Source: Drosophila pseudoobscura (taxonomy: Eukaryota; Arthropoda; Insecta; Diptera; Drosophilidae). Taken from it: 64,000 bases of DNA. The position numbers and the translations under genes were made by a program. Shown here in pieces: positions 48,737 to 59,095 of the stretch. The notes beneath the pieces were generated by a model. It was not told the DNA's origin. It did no database searches and worked only from the letters and a program-made list of their open reading frames with translations. The stretch's first letter is position 1; each line of letters opens with the position of its first letter. The stretch lies in assembly GCF_009870125.1 (NCBI RefSeq), contig NC_046680.1:9486001-9550000 (forward strand), written 5' to 3'.

Positions 48737-51542
48737 TCAATAGAGGCGCAGATACTGCAGTGCCTGGCGACTCTGCATCGGATACAGGTCGCCCACGTTG
48801 TACATGAGATCGACGACGTGGGTGGGGCGCAGCATGCGCCAGGGCATAAACTGGAGGGTCTTCTTGTCGCAGTGAACATCCTTGTCGATCTCCAGCGGCA
48901 TCGGCACCTCGTTGTACAGCATCCGGCCGTCGACACTGCGCTCCAGGGTGCAGGGCAGGCCGATCTGATCGGCTAGGGCCTTGAAGAGAATGGCGCGCTC
49001 AAACTGGCAGCCACTGTGCACCACGCCCAGGGGTATGAAGTTAGTGTGGTAGACGTAGCGCAGTTCCTGAAGGTGGCATCGCACCGCGTGGCGGGAACAC
49101 TCCTCCGTCGAGTTGAGGTCGAGGATCTTGAGGTTATCGTTCATCACATTGTGCACGACCTCGGCAATGATCTTGGTGCGCTTAGCCACGTTATCAAAAT
49201 CGATGGCGCTGCGCACCTTTGGCGGATTCTCCACCAGGCCGTGCATCTGTGAGTCATCAGAAGGGACATGGTTAGCAGTTTGTTAAGGATAAGATGGAAT
49301 AGACCCACCATTAGGGTTTGATTAAGCGTCTCCAGATATTTGGGTAGATGGGGATCGGCAGGACGCTTGCAGTAGCACCAAGTATGGTCACCGGCACCAT
49401 CGGACATCGGAAGGCAGAACGACGGAACTCTCATCAGATCCGCCTCATCCGCCTCCAATCGGTCAAAATTGACCACTAGAACGGCCTCCAGAGGAGAGCA
49501 GTCGTTGCGTAGAATGTCCTGGAATGTGCGAAAGTCGTCAAACTTCTTTCTGGACACATAAAAGTCCTTGCCGGCAGTGATGTCGGTGAAGGTTAGGCAG
49601 TTTCTAATGCAGAACTTCATCGTGGGGCACTTAGAGAGGATGCTCTCGATTGCCGGTCCCCAGGTGGACACGCAGAAGGCGTGTTTCTGGAACAGCATCA
49701 GGCTAAGATCGGGATTGGGATAGAAATATGATAATGCAGGGGGGTGGGAGTAGTTGGGAGCCGCTTACACTTCCAGAATGCCGCGATCTATGTAGGCGTC
49801 GATGAATTCGCTAAAGCGCGTGGTCTGCAGAATGAAGTTGGTCACCGCCGTCTTGACCAGATTAGAGAGCGACTTCAGAGCCCGCTTGATGGAGGACACA
49901 ATGTAGTTCTCAAGCAGCACCTCACGAACATCCTGCTCATCGACGATGGTGCACAGGCAACGGAAGATGTTGTTCACGAGAATGGAATGGGCATAGGAGC
50001 GCTGTGGAAGTGGGTGAAAAATGCGTTATAGATGCCAAGGCACCACAGAATGAGAGTGCTTCCTGAGACTGGCATTACCATCAGAAGTTGAGCAATCTGC
50101 TCGGTGAGCGGACGATGCTGGCCCAGGACTGTTCGGTACTCCTCGTTCTGGGCCAAACTCTCGACGATTACCAGCAGAGAGAGGATCAAATCAATGGAGA
50201 GATTAGGCAGGCCCTGCTGAATGGTGGTGGTCAGGACTCCTGGAATGTCCAAGTCCATCAGCTCTCCAGCCGTGTCACGATAGGCTCCGGTCAGGAGGCG
50301 ATTGATAAACTCGGCTGCCTGCTCCCGGGTCTTGATGATCACCTCCGGGGACTGGAAAATGGACACTAGCTTCTGCAGAGCCCCCTCATCAAACTCGGTC
50401 ACAATTCGACGCAGTGCGTCCGGATTATCAGCCATGCGGTTGAGCCCGAGGATCACGAAGGTGGCCGGTGCCGGGTCGTTCTCCATGAGGCAGCCGAGGA
50501 ACATGTCCGTGATCTCGGCAGTGTGCATCCTCACCAGATACTGCACGTACTTCGCAGTTTCCGCGAAGATGGATATGATGGTGCAGCGCAGCTCAAGGGA
50601 CAGGATATCGATTTGGTCCTTCAGGTGCTCGACAATAAGGTCGAAGAGGTTATGCTCGAAGAACAGCTTGGTCATCTTCTCCGACCGGAGAGCCGTGGCC
50701 AGCACCTCAATGATCTCGACCGCATCCGGTCCTTGCGGATCTTCGCAAAATGCTTTGACTAGCTGCTCCAGGACATGGAAGCAGCGATGCAGCGGCTCAA
50801 ACGCACTCTGGTCGCCGGTGTCCACCAGGAGGGTCTTCAAGACTTTCAGGGCCGCAAGCCGAATCTCCTGGTATTTGCTGGTCACCTCGCAGATAATGCG
50901 ATCGATGGGAAAGTCGGGAAGAGTGGTGAACTCCAACATCTCCTCTGCACTCTGGATCAGAAGGATCTTGTGAACGGCCTCGATGGAGTTATGAATGGTG
51001 TCGGGATTCTCGGAGGTGGCAATCACTGCCTTGAACTTCTGCAAGAGCTCCAAGTTCTCCACAATTCCCTGGGCCACTTTGGGATCGCGCAGGCACATGT
51101 TTAGCAGGTGCGAGAGATATTCTATGCAGAAATCGTCAGTTTCCTGCAGGTAGAAACTATAGGCCACCTCCAGGATGCCTTCAGTCGTCTCGGGCTCGAG
51201 CGTTTTCATGTCCGTGTTGTCCATTAAGGCGTTCATGAGGTACAAGGCAAAGCGTCGGATGATAACGTTCTCCGAATCAATGAAGATTTGCTTCTCCAGC
51301 AGCACTTCCAGCATTTTATGCTCCTTCAGCTCCAGTACATTCTCGTCCTGGCGCCGCGCAAAGTCCATTATGTGACTGAAGACAGTCAACAGGACGCATT
51401 CCTCCTTGGAGCTGAGCAGCAGCAGCGCCGTGTCCAAAGTCTTGACGAGGACATTAACCTCGGTGAATGACTTCTCCTCGGACTTTGTGCGGTCCGGGTA
51501 AATGGAGCGAGCTTCGTAAACTTTCTTCGTTACTTTAGACAT
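48737..51542 (-). CDS. ARMC3-like armadillo-repeat protein with C-terminal EDR1-type domain
   Basis: Four minus-strand exons: 51542-50079, 50001-49769, 49702-49309, 49246-48737, joining in frame to 866 residues, very close to the roughly 870 residues of mammalian ARMC3. The long first exon reads as tandem helical repeats typical of armadillo proteins (for example REQAAEFINRLLTGAYRDTA). The end, residues about 700-866, carries the EDR1/transglutaminase-like region seen in ARMC3: HSGCQFERAILFKALADQIG, LPCTLERSVDGRMLYNEVP, and FMPWRMLRPTHVVDLMYNVG. ARMC3 in mammals is a testis protein needed for sperm flagella; the same role here is inference from the family. The start is fixed by ATG 51542, with only AT-rich leader upstream. 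It is divergent from Cap-G, with 488 bases between start codons. I do not know the fly symbol. Confidence 0.85.
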
Positions 51543-52030
51543 TTTTGTTAAATATTTTGCTGCCGTGTTGTAACGGAATTTTTTTGTGTACTACATTTTT
51601 CTCACAGATCACTTTATTTATTTTTTTCATTTTTAAACAGTATCATTAGCAAGAAAACAAAAGTATCCCTACATCCCTAGCACCAGACAATAAATTAAAA
51701 TAGCTATTTGTTGGTAATTTTTTTAAATTTACACGCGAATAGGTTGAAAAGAGGAATCAGAATAACGATGCGATATGTATCGATATATATGTAACATCCC
51801 TAGCATCAGTCTAAAATGCACTAATATTGCCGCACGCGTAGCGTTCTTTTTGAAATTAACAAGCGAATGGGGGTGAAAAAGAAGAATGAGCAACAACGCT
51901 GCGCTTGTTTGTGTTCCATCGTACACGCACGAAAATTTTACAAATTGTACAGTATAAAGTAATCTATTAAGTTAGTGACAGTGTGTTAGCAAATTAAATT
52001 GAAAAAAATAAAAGCAAAACAAATCACGAA
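51543..52030. promoter_or_regulatory. Shared divergent promoter of the ARMC3-like gene and Cap-G
   Basis: 488 bases between two start codons in opposite directions. There is one perfect DRE, TATCGATA, at 51778-51785. Two diverged direct copies of a block of roughly 110-120 bases are visible: about 51665-51773 and about 51789-51904. They share CATCCCTAGCAYCAG at their starts and, at their ends, CGCGAATAGG-TTGAAAA-GAGGAATCAG against GCGAATGGGGGTGAAAAAGA with AGAATGAGC. A DRE is usual for replication and mitosis genes such as condensin subunits. Confidence 0.7.
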
Positions 52031-55000
52031 ATGCCCAAACCAAAGGCAAAAGCGAAGCCAAAATCCAAAGCGGCGACAGCGGCCGCATCAAAAAAGGAGG
52101 CGACCAAGAACAACAATGCCGTTTCGGCCGAAAAGGAAAACGAAATGGAGATCAGTGATCCGACCTCCGTTCCCATCCGGGAACAATGCAGAGGAGGCGC
52201 GGAATCCATGTACACAATAATGCGTCACGCGGAATTCAAGGAATCACTCCACAAGCGCTACGAAAAGGAGCTGCAGCAACTGTACTCAAGGGTAAGGAAC
52301 AGCGTCACTTGGCTAGCCAGCTGGCTCAGCCGATTAGAACTCGTCGAATCCAACTGTGAATTATCAATTGCCTTGCAGATGGGCCACCAAGAGTTTCTGA
52401 ACACATTCATCAATGTGCTGAAGACTGTACTCGAGGCGGAGGAGAGCAACGAGAACGGTAACAAGGCCCTGTCCTTTTGCGCGAAATTCGTGACCAGCTT
52501 CGAGTCGGAGAAGACGCACCCCATGATGACTGAAACATTCCACTGGCTGTTGACTGTAAGGGTCTACTGTACTTTACCATTGCATTTCAATTAAATGCGT
52601 TTGTTTGTTTGTTTTTCCCAGACATATTCCAGCAGCCCGTACGTTCGCTATCGGATTTGCTACTTTGTGAATCTGATACTTGAGAAATTGGGACCCAATG
52701 CGGCACTGGACGACACGCAGTGCGACGAGATTCTCGAGACTATGCTGGAGCGCGTGAAGGACGTGTCGGCCGGTGTGCGCAAGCAAGCAGTCCTGGCCAT
52801 GCAGCGTCTCCAGATTCCGGACAATCCCGTCGATCCAGTTGTCTGCGCCTATCAGTTCCATCTGTCAGCGGATCCCTCGTCCAGCGTGCGCCAGTGCATT
52901 ATCACCTGTATGGGCCGCAACTACATCACGGTGCCCTACATACTGCAGCGTCTGTGGGACGTGGACGAGAAGGTGCGCCGCCATACGTACGTCAACATGT
53001 GCAACTATCCAGTGCGCGCCTACAAGGTGGCGCAGCGCCTGACCCTACTGGAGCAAGGTCTGAACGATAGCTCGGCCAACGTTAAAAAGACGGTGGTAAA
53101 CATCATGCTTAAGGCCTGGATCGAATCCTACCAACAGAACTATGTGGCTCTGATAGCGGCCCTCAAGCTGGACTCCAGCGAGGAGGAGCTGATGCGTTTC
53201 CGGAGTGTGACCAAGCAAATGTTGCGTGAAATCTTCGAGCAGACCGACAATCAGCAACTGATGGCACAACTGCCCCTCGGTGACGACTGTGAGCTGCATC
53301 GATGTGTACCGCTGGAATGTCTCAACGTGGAGCTGTTGCTCTATTGGCAGTGCCTCGCCGACTATCTGGAGAGCACGCAGGCGGACGAAAGCGACCAGGT
53401 GCTGCCCGAACTGAGTGTCTTCTGCACCTATGTGAACAAGTGAGTTGAATGAGACCCAAACGAAATCCAAACAGTAAGTGACTGCTATCCATTGCAGGTT
53501 CTGTGAGAGCCAGAAACCGGACATGGACAAGTTCGCCCAGATAGAGTTCCAGAACATGTTGCTCTCGCTGGTGGAAATCCTGGACTCGTACGACCTGGGC
53601 GACGAGATTGGGCGTAGCAATATGAAGACGTTGATCAAAAATCTATTGAAGGACTGTCTGCTAGACCACAAGATCGTCCGCGTGCTGGTGCGTTGCATGG
53701 AGAAGCTGATCCCCGACCTTAATGACCGGATGCAGTTCTTCATTGAGATTATCTACGAGACGTGTGACCTTAATACCAAGCAAAACGAGCTAGTGCACGA
53801 TCGCAATCTGATCAGTAAGTTGCTGGACGACTTGGACACCCCCTCGAAGATGAAGATATCCTCATTGAAGGTGAAGATCTTAGAGCTGGAGGAACAGGAG
53901 GATAACTTTGGGCGCCAGAAGGAGTACATACAGGCGCAGTCCGTGAATGAGGAGAAGATGGCTGTCACAGAGGAGTACACGGAGCTGATCAAACCGCTGC
54001 TGGTGAAGCACGGCTTTCTGGACATGCCCGCCCGTCCGAAGCTCTCCAACAAGGAGCGTGTCCTGAAAGGCCTGTTTACCTCATACTATATGGTGGCCTC
54101 TCCGCATGTCCAGAAGCTCACTCCCAGCATATGTAAGCTGTACAAGGACTTCATTTGCCGCCATCTCCACTCCTCGGATGTGGATATCTTCGAATGGGCC
54201 ATCAAATGCGGCAACGCCTACAGTATGTTCTATGAGGCATACACCAAGACGGTGTTCCAGGTTGTATACCAACAGTTCTACAAAAGCAAGGAGGTCCGTG
54301 TGTGCGAGACCTCTGTCAGCTGTCTTCTCGAGCTGATGGATCACTATGGCATCGACTATATCGACAAGTTGAGCCGGAAGATAGGTGCTGGGGGGCTGGG
54401 GTCTAAGACGTCCAATCGCCGCCAGCTCTATACCGTGCAGGATACATACGACGGGGAGGAGGATGGCGATCAGACAGTGCAGAACAGCGAGCATAGCGTC
54501 GACATCATTATGGCGATGGGCCGCTATATGGAAATGGTGGCCGACAAGGGCGTGAGCCTGGCCATAGTGCGAGGCCTTTGTCGCTTGGTCCTGCGCGGCC
54601 ACATCGACGATCGGCCCGAGGTGCTCGAGCAGCTGCTCAAACGCTACTTCAATCCCAACGCAGAGCCAATCATCAGCCAGGTCCTGGGCATGTTCTTTGA
54701 GAACCTTGTCCGCCTCAAGAAGCAGGCGCTTCTGCAACCCTGCCTTTTGCCCACTCTGTGGACCGTCATGAACTGCAGCTTCGACTCGCCGCTGAACGCC
54801 GTTCAGCCCGATTACGTGGTCAAGTTCTTCATCGATTTGACGACTCAGGAAGCCAGCTCCCCGAAGAGCAACATACACAACAGGATCGCTCTGAGCTTCC
54901 TGCACTACATACAGAACTATTTCACCGAGCGCAGGGAAATGTGTCGCCTGCTGGCCAAAGAGCTCACCAATCTAACTGTTAACGTGCTCAACGGACTGGA

Positions 55001-56897
55001 AGTCAAGACTGAAATGTTGGAGATGGCAGACAAACTGATCACGGTGAGAACTTATTATGAATATCCATTGCGGAAGCGCTATATCATTCGTTTGGTTCGG
55101 TTTTCAGAGCGAACTAGAGCCGCGTGTGGTCAAGAACATTCAAGTCTTTAAGACGATGGTCGACGGTAGCTTTAATCCACCATCACGTGAGGCGCGAGAC
55201 CTGTTGGACAGCGACGAGGAGTGCGACACTGCGACTGTGGCATCTGAAAATGTAGTGCAGTCAGAGCAGGTGTCAGTCCCAAATCCTGAAAAATCTGCGA
55301 CCGAACAAACCCTGACAAATGCATCTGATCCACAGGCTGAAGCATCGGCAATAGCACCAACTGCAACGCAAGTTTCAGAGCCTATCTTAACCACTTTCGG
55401 CACTGAGAATCGAGTAGGACAACGTTTCCTGCGTCGCTCTCTATATAACTCGAGATGCTCCAGTGATAGTGCCACACTCGGGGAAACAGTGGAAACGGAG
55501 GCGGCTGAAACATCCAGAAGAAATCTCCGTCGGCCGCAGATGAAGCGACGTCTAGAGCTGGCATTGGCGAGGGCTTCCACGACACCGGAGAAGCAGCCGC
55601 AAGAGCAGGACGTCCATGAGAGTTCACACGAATCTGATAGAAATGAATCTCAACAAAGTCCTGCCCGGGCAGACACGGTATGTGTTGAACGGCCCAGGCC
55701 CTTTCTGGCAATTGTACATCTGGGAATAGTAAATACATAATTCGATTTCTCTCCTTATAGTCGGACACATCTGAGGTAATTGAGGCCTCGCCCACTTCCG
55801 AATCACCCAAAAACGCGACGGCACGCAATGCCAGCCACCTGCGCCTGCGCTCGTTGCGCACCAGATCCGCTGCCGTAACAGCATCCACCTCAACATCCTT
55901 CACTGCCCCCACAGCTAGCAAAGTGAGTACCTCGCGCCTGCGCCTGCGCCTGCAGCTCTAGGCACTGAAGCAGGGAGATACGCACCGCAAGACAATCAAT
56001 GAGGTTACTCTTTACGAGAGTACACAATTTTTTAGTTTAAGCCGAAAACTGCAATCTATCAACAATGTTTATAAAACTGAAACCCAAACATGTTGTTTCC
56101 TTTAAATGCCGCACGCTGTTTCTTTGTATCATTACATCATTGTCTATAGACTGAAGAACCCCCCCCCCCCCCCCCACCTGTTCGATGGTAGATCCTTTGA
56201 AGCATCTCATATCGTCATCTAATATCTGATAGAACTAGCCAATTAGCATAATAATCCTATTTCACAATGGGTTCGACTGGCATTTTAATTTCGCTTAAGT
56301 TTGTTACAATTTTTTTGGTATTTTTTTTCCTTTCGTTTTGTTCTCAAGGTTCGCAAGGTCCTGCATCTTGAGACTCCGCTGCGTAATGGACGCAAGCGCG
56401 TCATAAGACGGACGCCTTCCGATCAAAGGAAATCCAGCCAGCGTTCCAGCAATTCGTTGGAGTCGCCCTCGAGAAAACAGCCCCGCGTCGATGAAAAGAC
56501 GCCGAGGAGAGAGCTGGTGTCGCAGAACACAGGCAGCCCCACGGACAGCACGTCCTCGGTGAAAGAGAATCGAGTTCCAGTGGCAGTGATAGCCAGACCG
56601 CCAGAAACGCAGTCAGAGGCAGAGTCCGTATCGGAATCGGAGCCATCGACCTCTAGGCAATCATCGGCGATTTACTTGACTAAAACTCTGTCCTCAAGTA
56701 CCCCCAGGGTGACAACACGCCGTGCGGCACAAAAGGAGAGGATTAGCAGCATGTGCATGACACGCAAAAGAATGTCCCTCGAAATGAATCTGAGCGGTGG
56801 AAAGCTGAAGATGTCCACGCCCAAGCGTATGACGCGAGTCGTAGTTCAGCCTGCCACTGAAGGCAGCGGCACTCGCAGCAGCAGCAGGCGGAAATAG
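52031..56897 (+). CDS. Cap-G: Condensin I subunit Cap-G
   Basis: HEAT-repeat subunit of condensin I, which binds the kleisin Barren and DNA and compacts mitotic chromosomes. Exons: 52031-52291, 52379-52555, 52622-53439, 53498-55043, 55108-55677, 55761-55922, 56349-56897, giving 1360 residues, close to the roughly 1350 known for fly Cap-G. The N-terminus is a lysine-rich tail (PKPKAKAKPKSKAATAAA). HEAT repeats run through residues of about 90-930, with typical stretches such as VRKQAVLAMQRLQIPDNPVD, DEKVRRHTYVNMCNYPVRAY and the Cnd3 region RYFNPNAEPIISQVLGMFFE. Exons 5-7 (residues 935-1360) encode a disordered Ser/Thr/Arg-rich tail with many S/T-P sites (TPLRNGRKR, STPKRMTR), as expected for a Cdk-regulated condensin tail. 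It ends tail-to-tail with the minus-strand UBA gene. The AATAAA is at 57168-57173. Confidence 0.95.
55923..56348 (+). other. Last intron of Cap-G, with poly-C run
   Basis: A 426-base intron, much longer than the other Cap-G introns (58-87 bases). It contains a run of seventeen C at 56159-56175. Its 3' end is T-rich and ends TTCTCAAG before exon 7. Nothing coding is seen inside. Confidence 0.8.
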
Positions 56898-57167
56898 CTA
56901 ATCCAAGAATCATTTGCATTCTGTGCTTTTCGTTCCGTTTCCGGAACGGATTCGAGTTTTATGTGCATTGGTTTTGTGTATAATATGTGTAAATTAGATA
57001 GAAATATTAACAAATCGTTGAGTAATTTAAGCCAGATTAAGATTAACATTTTCCAGGTGAGCATGCAAGGGAACACGGAAGCTTGGAATCTTACAGCGTC
57101 ATTATATCAACGCTCACGCAGTTCAGTCTCGAAAGGGGCGTCCACTGTAACCATTGTTAAATGTAAG

Positions 57168-57173
57168 AATAAA
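57168..57173 (+). terminator. Polyadenylation signal of Cap-G
   Basis: AATAAA on the plus strand, 271 bases after the Cap-G stop. The opposing gene's AATAAA lies 26 bases further on, on the minus strand. Confidence 0.75.
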
Positions 57174-57198
57174 GTTGTCTTTATAAAAAAGTTTATAA

Positions 57199-57204
57199 TT
57201 TATT
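57199..57204 (-). terminator. Polyadenylation signal of the UBA-domain gene
   Basis: AATAAA on the minus strand, about 305 bases past the stop at 57509. Cleavage would fall inside the Cap-G 3' end, so the two transcripts probably overlap. Confidence 0.6.
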
Positions 57205-57508
57205 GAATATATCCATAAAGAGGTGTGTATATTTATATAAATTTATATTGACGTGGGTCATGTTGATCTTCACGCAGGCTGCGCATGGATAAATAAGTAC
57301 ATGCTGAGATTCGATCGATACCTTACGAATCAGTAAAATAATGAAGGAGATGTTGTATCGATTGCGAGCAATGGTTGAGTTAGGATAGATCGTTCTTAAC
57401 GCTACAAATGCTTAAAATACGAGTTGAATTGGCGACAAGGATTACGAGATTAAGGCCACGGCGATCGTTTAGAACAGGAAAGGACAGTAAAGGCTGGATG
57501 GGATGTGT

Positions 57509-59095
57509 CTATAGTTTAGGGCCATTCAGTTTGTGGGCCGTCGTGTGCAGATCCCATTCGTACTGCTGCAGGGCCTCGAAAGAGGCTTCCAGGCTGAGAT
57601 TGGCCTCGCTGACCAGGTTCTGCAGCTTAATCAGCTTGATGGACTTGTGGACGTCCCAGTTGATGAACTCCAGGGCGCCCAGGCAACGGTTGGGCGTGCT
57701 CTGTAATGGATAATCGTAAGTGTGATTCAAATTGCATTTTCTGGCTACCAAAGTGACCATTCGACTCACATCCTTTCCCAGGACTTTCACCATTATCCTC
57801 ACTTCGTCGGAGTCCACGCCCCGCTCGCATCCTTTCGGCTTCTTGTCGGAGAACTCCAGCAGATCCTCGCAGCTGACAGAGTTCGAGTCGGCCAGCCGTG
57901 CTACCGTGGCTGCAAAGTACTCGGCCTCGGTTTGGGGTTTGCTAGAGCCGCTTCCGCCTTGACTGCCAGAAGCGCCAGTATCGCCAATGGAGTTGCGACT
58001 CATGGCCAGATTGACGGAAGCTCTTACCTTCCTGAACAGAGCATTCCCTGCCAGCTCGTTGTCTGCACTGGAAGCGCGACGACTTGTTTCTAGGGCGACA
58101 TCTGGTGACGCCTCCTGCTGCCTCTGCCCCTCCGACGACTCGAGTGCACTGGAGCTGGTCGCCTTCAATGGACCGCTCTCAATGTCCAGGTTACGCAGCT
58201 CGTCGTCGTTAACATAGAGGCCGGTGCGACCGGAGATCTGGGTGGCCTCGAACTCTGTATCCTTGCCCTTGTAATGCTCTTTTTGAATGGAAAAGTTATA
58301 GAAGCCATCGGTGACATCGGGCGACTGCAGGGCGCTCTCCTTGCCGGAGTCAGCCTCCAGAATGGACTCGAACTGCAGCGATGCCGTGTCCGTCAGACCA
58401 GCTGCATCGGCCGGCAGCAGCTTGTCCAGGTTCTGGTAGGTGTGAGCCGGCTCGCTGCCCACGGCCGGCATGTTCTCGTATTCCCTTTCCGAGGGGCGCA
58501 CCTGGCGCCTCAAGCTGCATGGTCGGACGGCGGCCACCACCTCGATGGACGTGCCTGGCTGCGAATGCTGGTGCTGGCCCGAGGCCTGGGCACTCCTGCC
58601 TGGCTCTTCGCCTGACTCTCCAAAGTCAGCCAGCTTGCTGAGCGTCCGCTGCAGGCCGTTGGCCGGAATGATCAGGGGATACTTTCGCACGTGCCTCTTG
58701 GTGCTGGTCTTCACCTGCTTCTTGCCCTCGCGCGGCGGCAGGGGAATGGGATTCGGACTCGGATTGGCTGCCTGCGCTGTCTCCGCTGCCTCTGGGAACT
58801 TGTAGGTGCTGTGACTCATGTAGCTGGGACTCTCGCAGGCGTCCAGCGAGTTCGAGTTCTCATCGTTGTGCCTGCCCAGCGTGGCGGTGGCCAGCTCCAT
58901 TTTGCGCACTCGCTGGGCTGCTCCGCGCGTAGGCAGGGTCATGGGTCGTGCGGCCTGGTGCAGACTCTGCAGGTCGAACTCGTCGGTGTCCATGTGCCGC
59001 AGCAGGGTAGCCGCCGGACTGGGTCCGATGTCCAGCATTCCCTTGCGCTCGATCAGGCTGTTGTAGGCCTCCAGTCCCTCCTTGCCAATGAGCGC
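57509..59095 (-). CDS. 3' exons of a UBA-domain protein, possibly the Ack-like tyrosine kinase
   Basis: Two minus-strand exons, 59095-57770 and 57700-57509, separated by a 69-base intron (GAT|GTGAGTC ... TTACAG|AGC) that is itself open. They encode 505 residues starting at an acceptor (CAAACACAG|GCGCTC), so the N-terminus lies further right. Most of it is disordered and rich in Ser, Gln and Pro (for example GNALFRKVRASVNLAMSRNS). The end has two UBA-like helical segments, ALEFINWDVHKSIKLIKLQN and EALQQYEWDLHTTAHKLNG. The second resembles the C-terminal UBA of ACK-family kinases (xxLExFxWNLExAxxxLLG), hence the Ack-like suggestion. No kinase, SH3 or CRIB region is in the window, so the call is uncertain. 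It could also be an alternative 3' end of the large gene to its right. Confidence 0.6.
   Translation of the reverse strand, partial: ALIGKEGLEAYNSLIERKGMLDIGPSPAATLLRHMDTDEFDLQSLHQAARPMTLPTRGAAQRVRKMELATATLGRHNDENSNSLDACESPSYMSHSTYKFPEAAETAQAANPSPNPIPLPPREGKKQVKTSTKRHVRKYPLIIPANGLQRTLSKLADFGESGEEPGRSAQASGQHQHSQPGTSIEVVAAVRPCSLRRQVRPSEREYENMPAVGSEPAHTYQNLDKLLPADAAGLTDTASLQFESILEADSGKESALQSPDVTDGFYNFSIQKEHYKGKDTEFEATQISGRTGLYVNDDELRNLDIESGPLKATSSSALESSEGQRQQEASPDVALETSRRASSADNELAGNALFRKVRASVNLAMSRNSIGDTGASGSQGGSGSSKPQTEAEYFAATVARLADSNSVSCEDLLEFSDKKPKGCERGVDSDEVRIMVKVLGKDVSRMVTLVARKCNLNHTYDYPLQSTPNRCLGALEFINWDVHKSIKLIKLQNLVSEANLSLEASFEALQQYEWDLHTTAHKLNGPKL

Noticed and set aside
54081..54905. 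Minus-strand 274-codon frame
   Set aside because: It is the antisense shadow of the large Cap-G exon 4.
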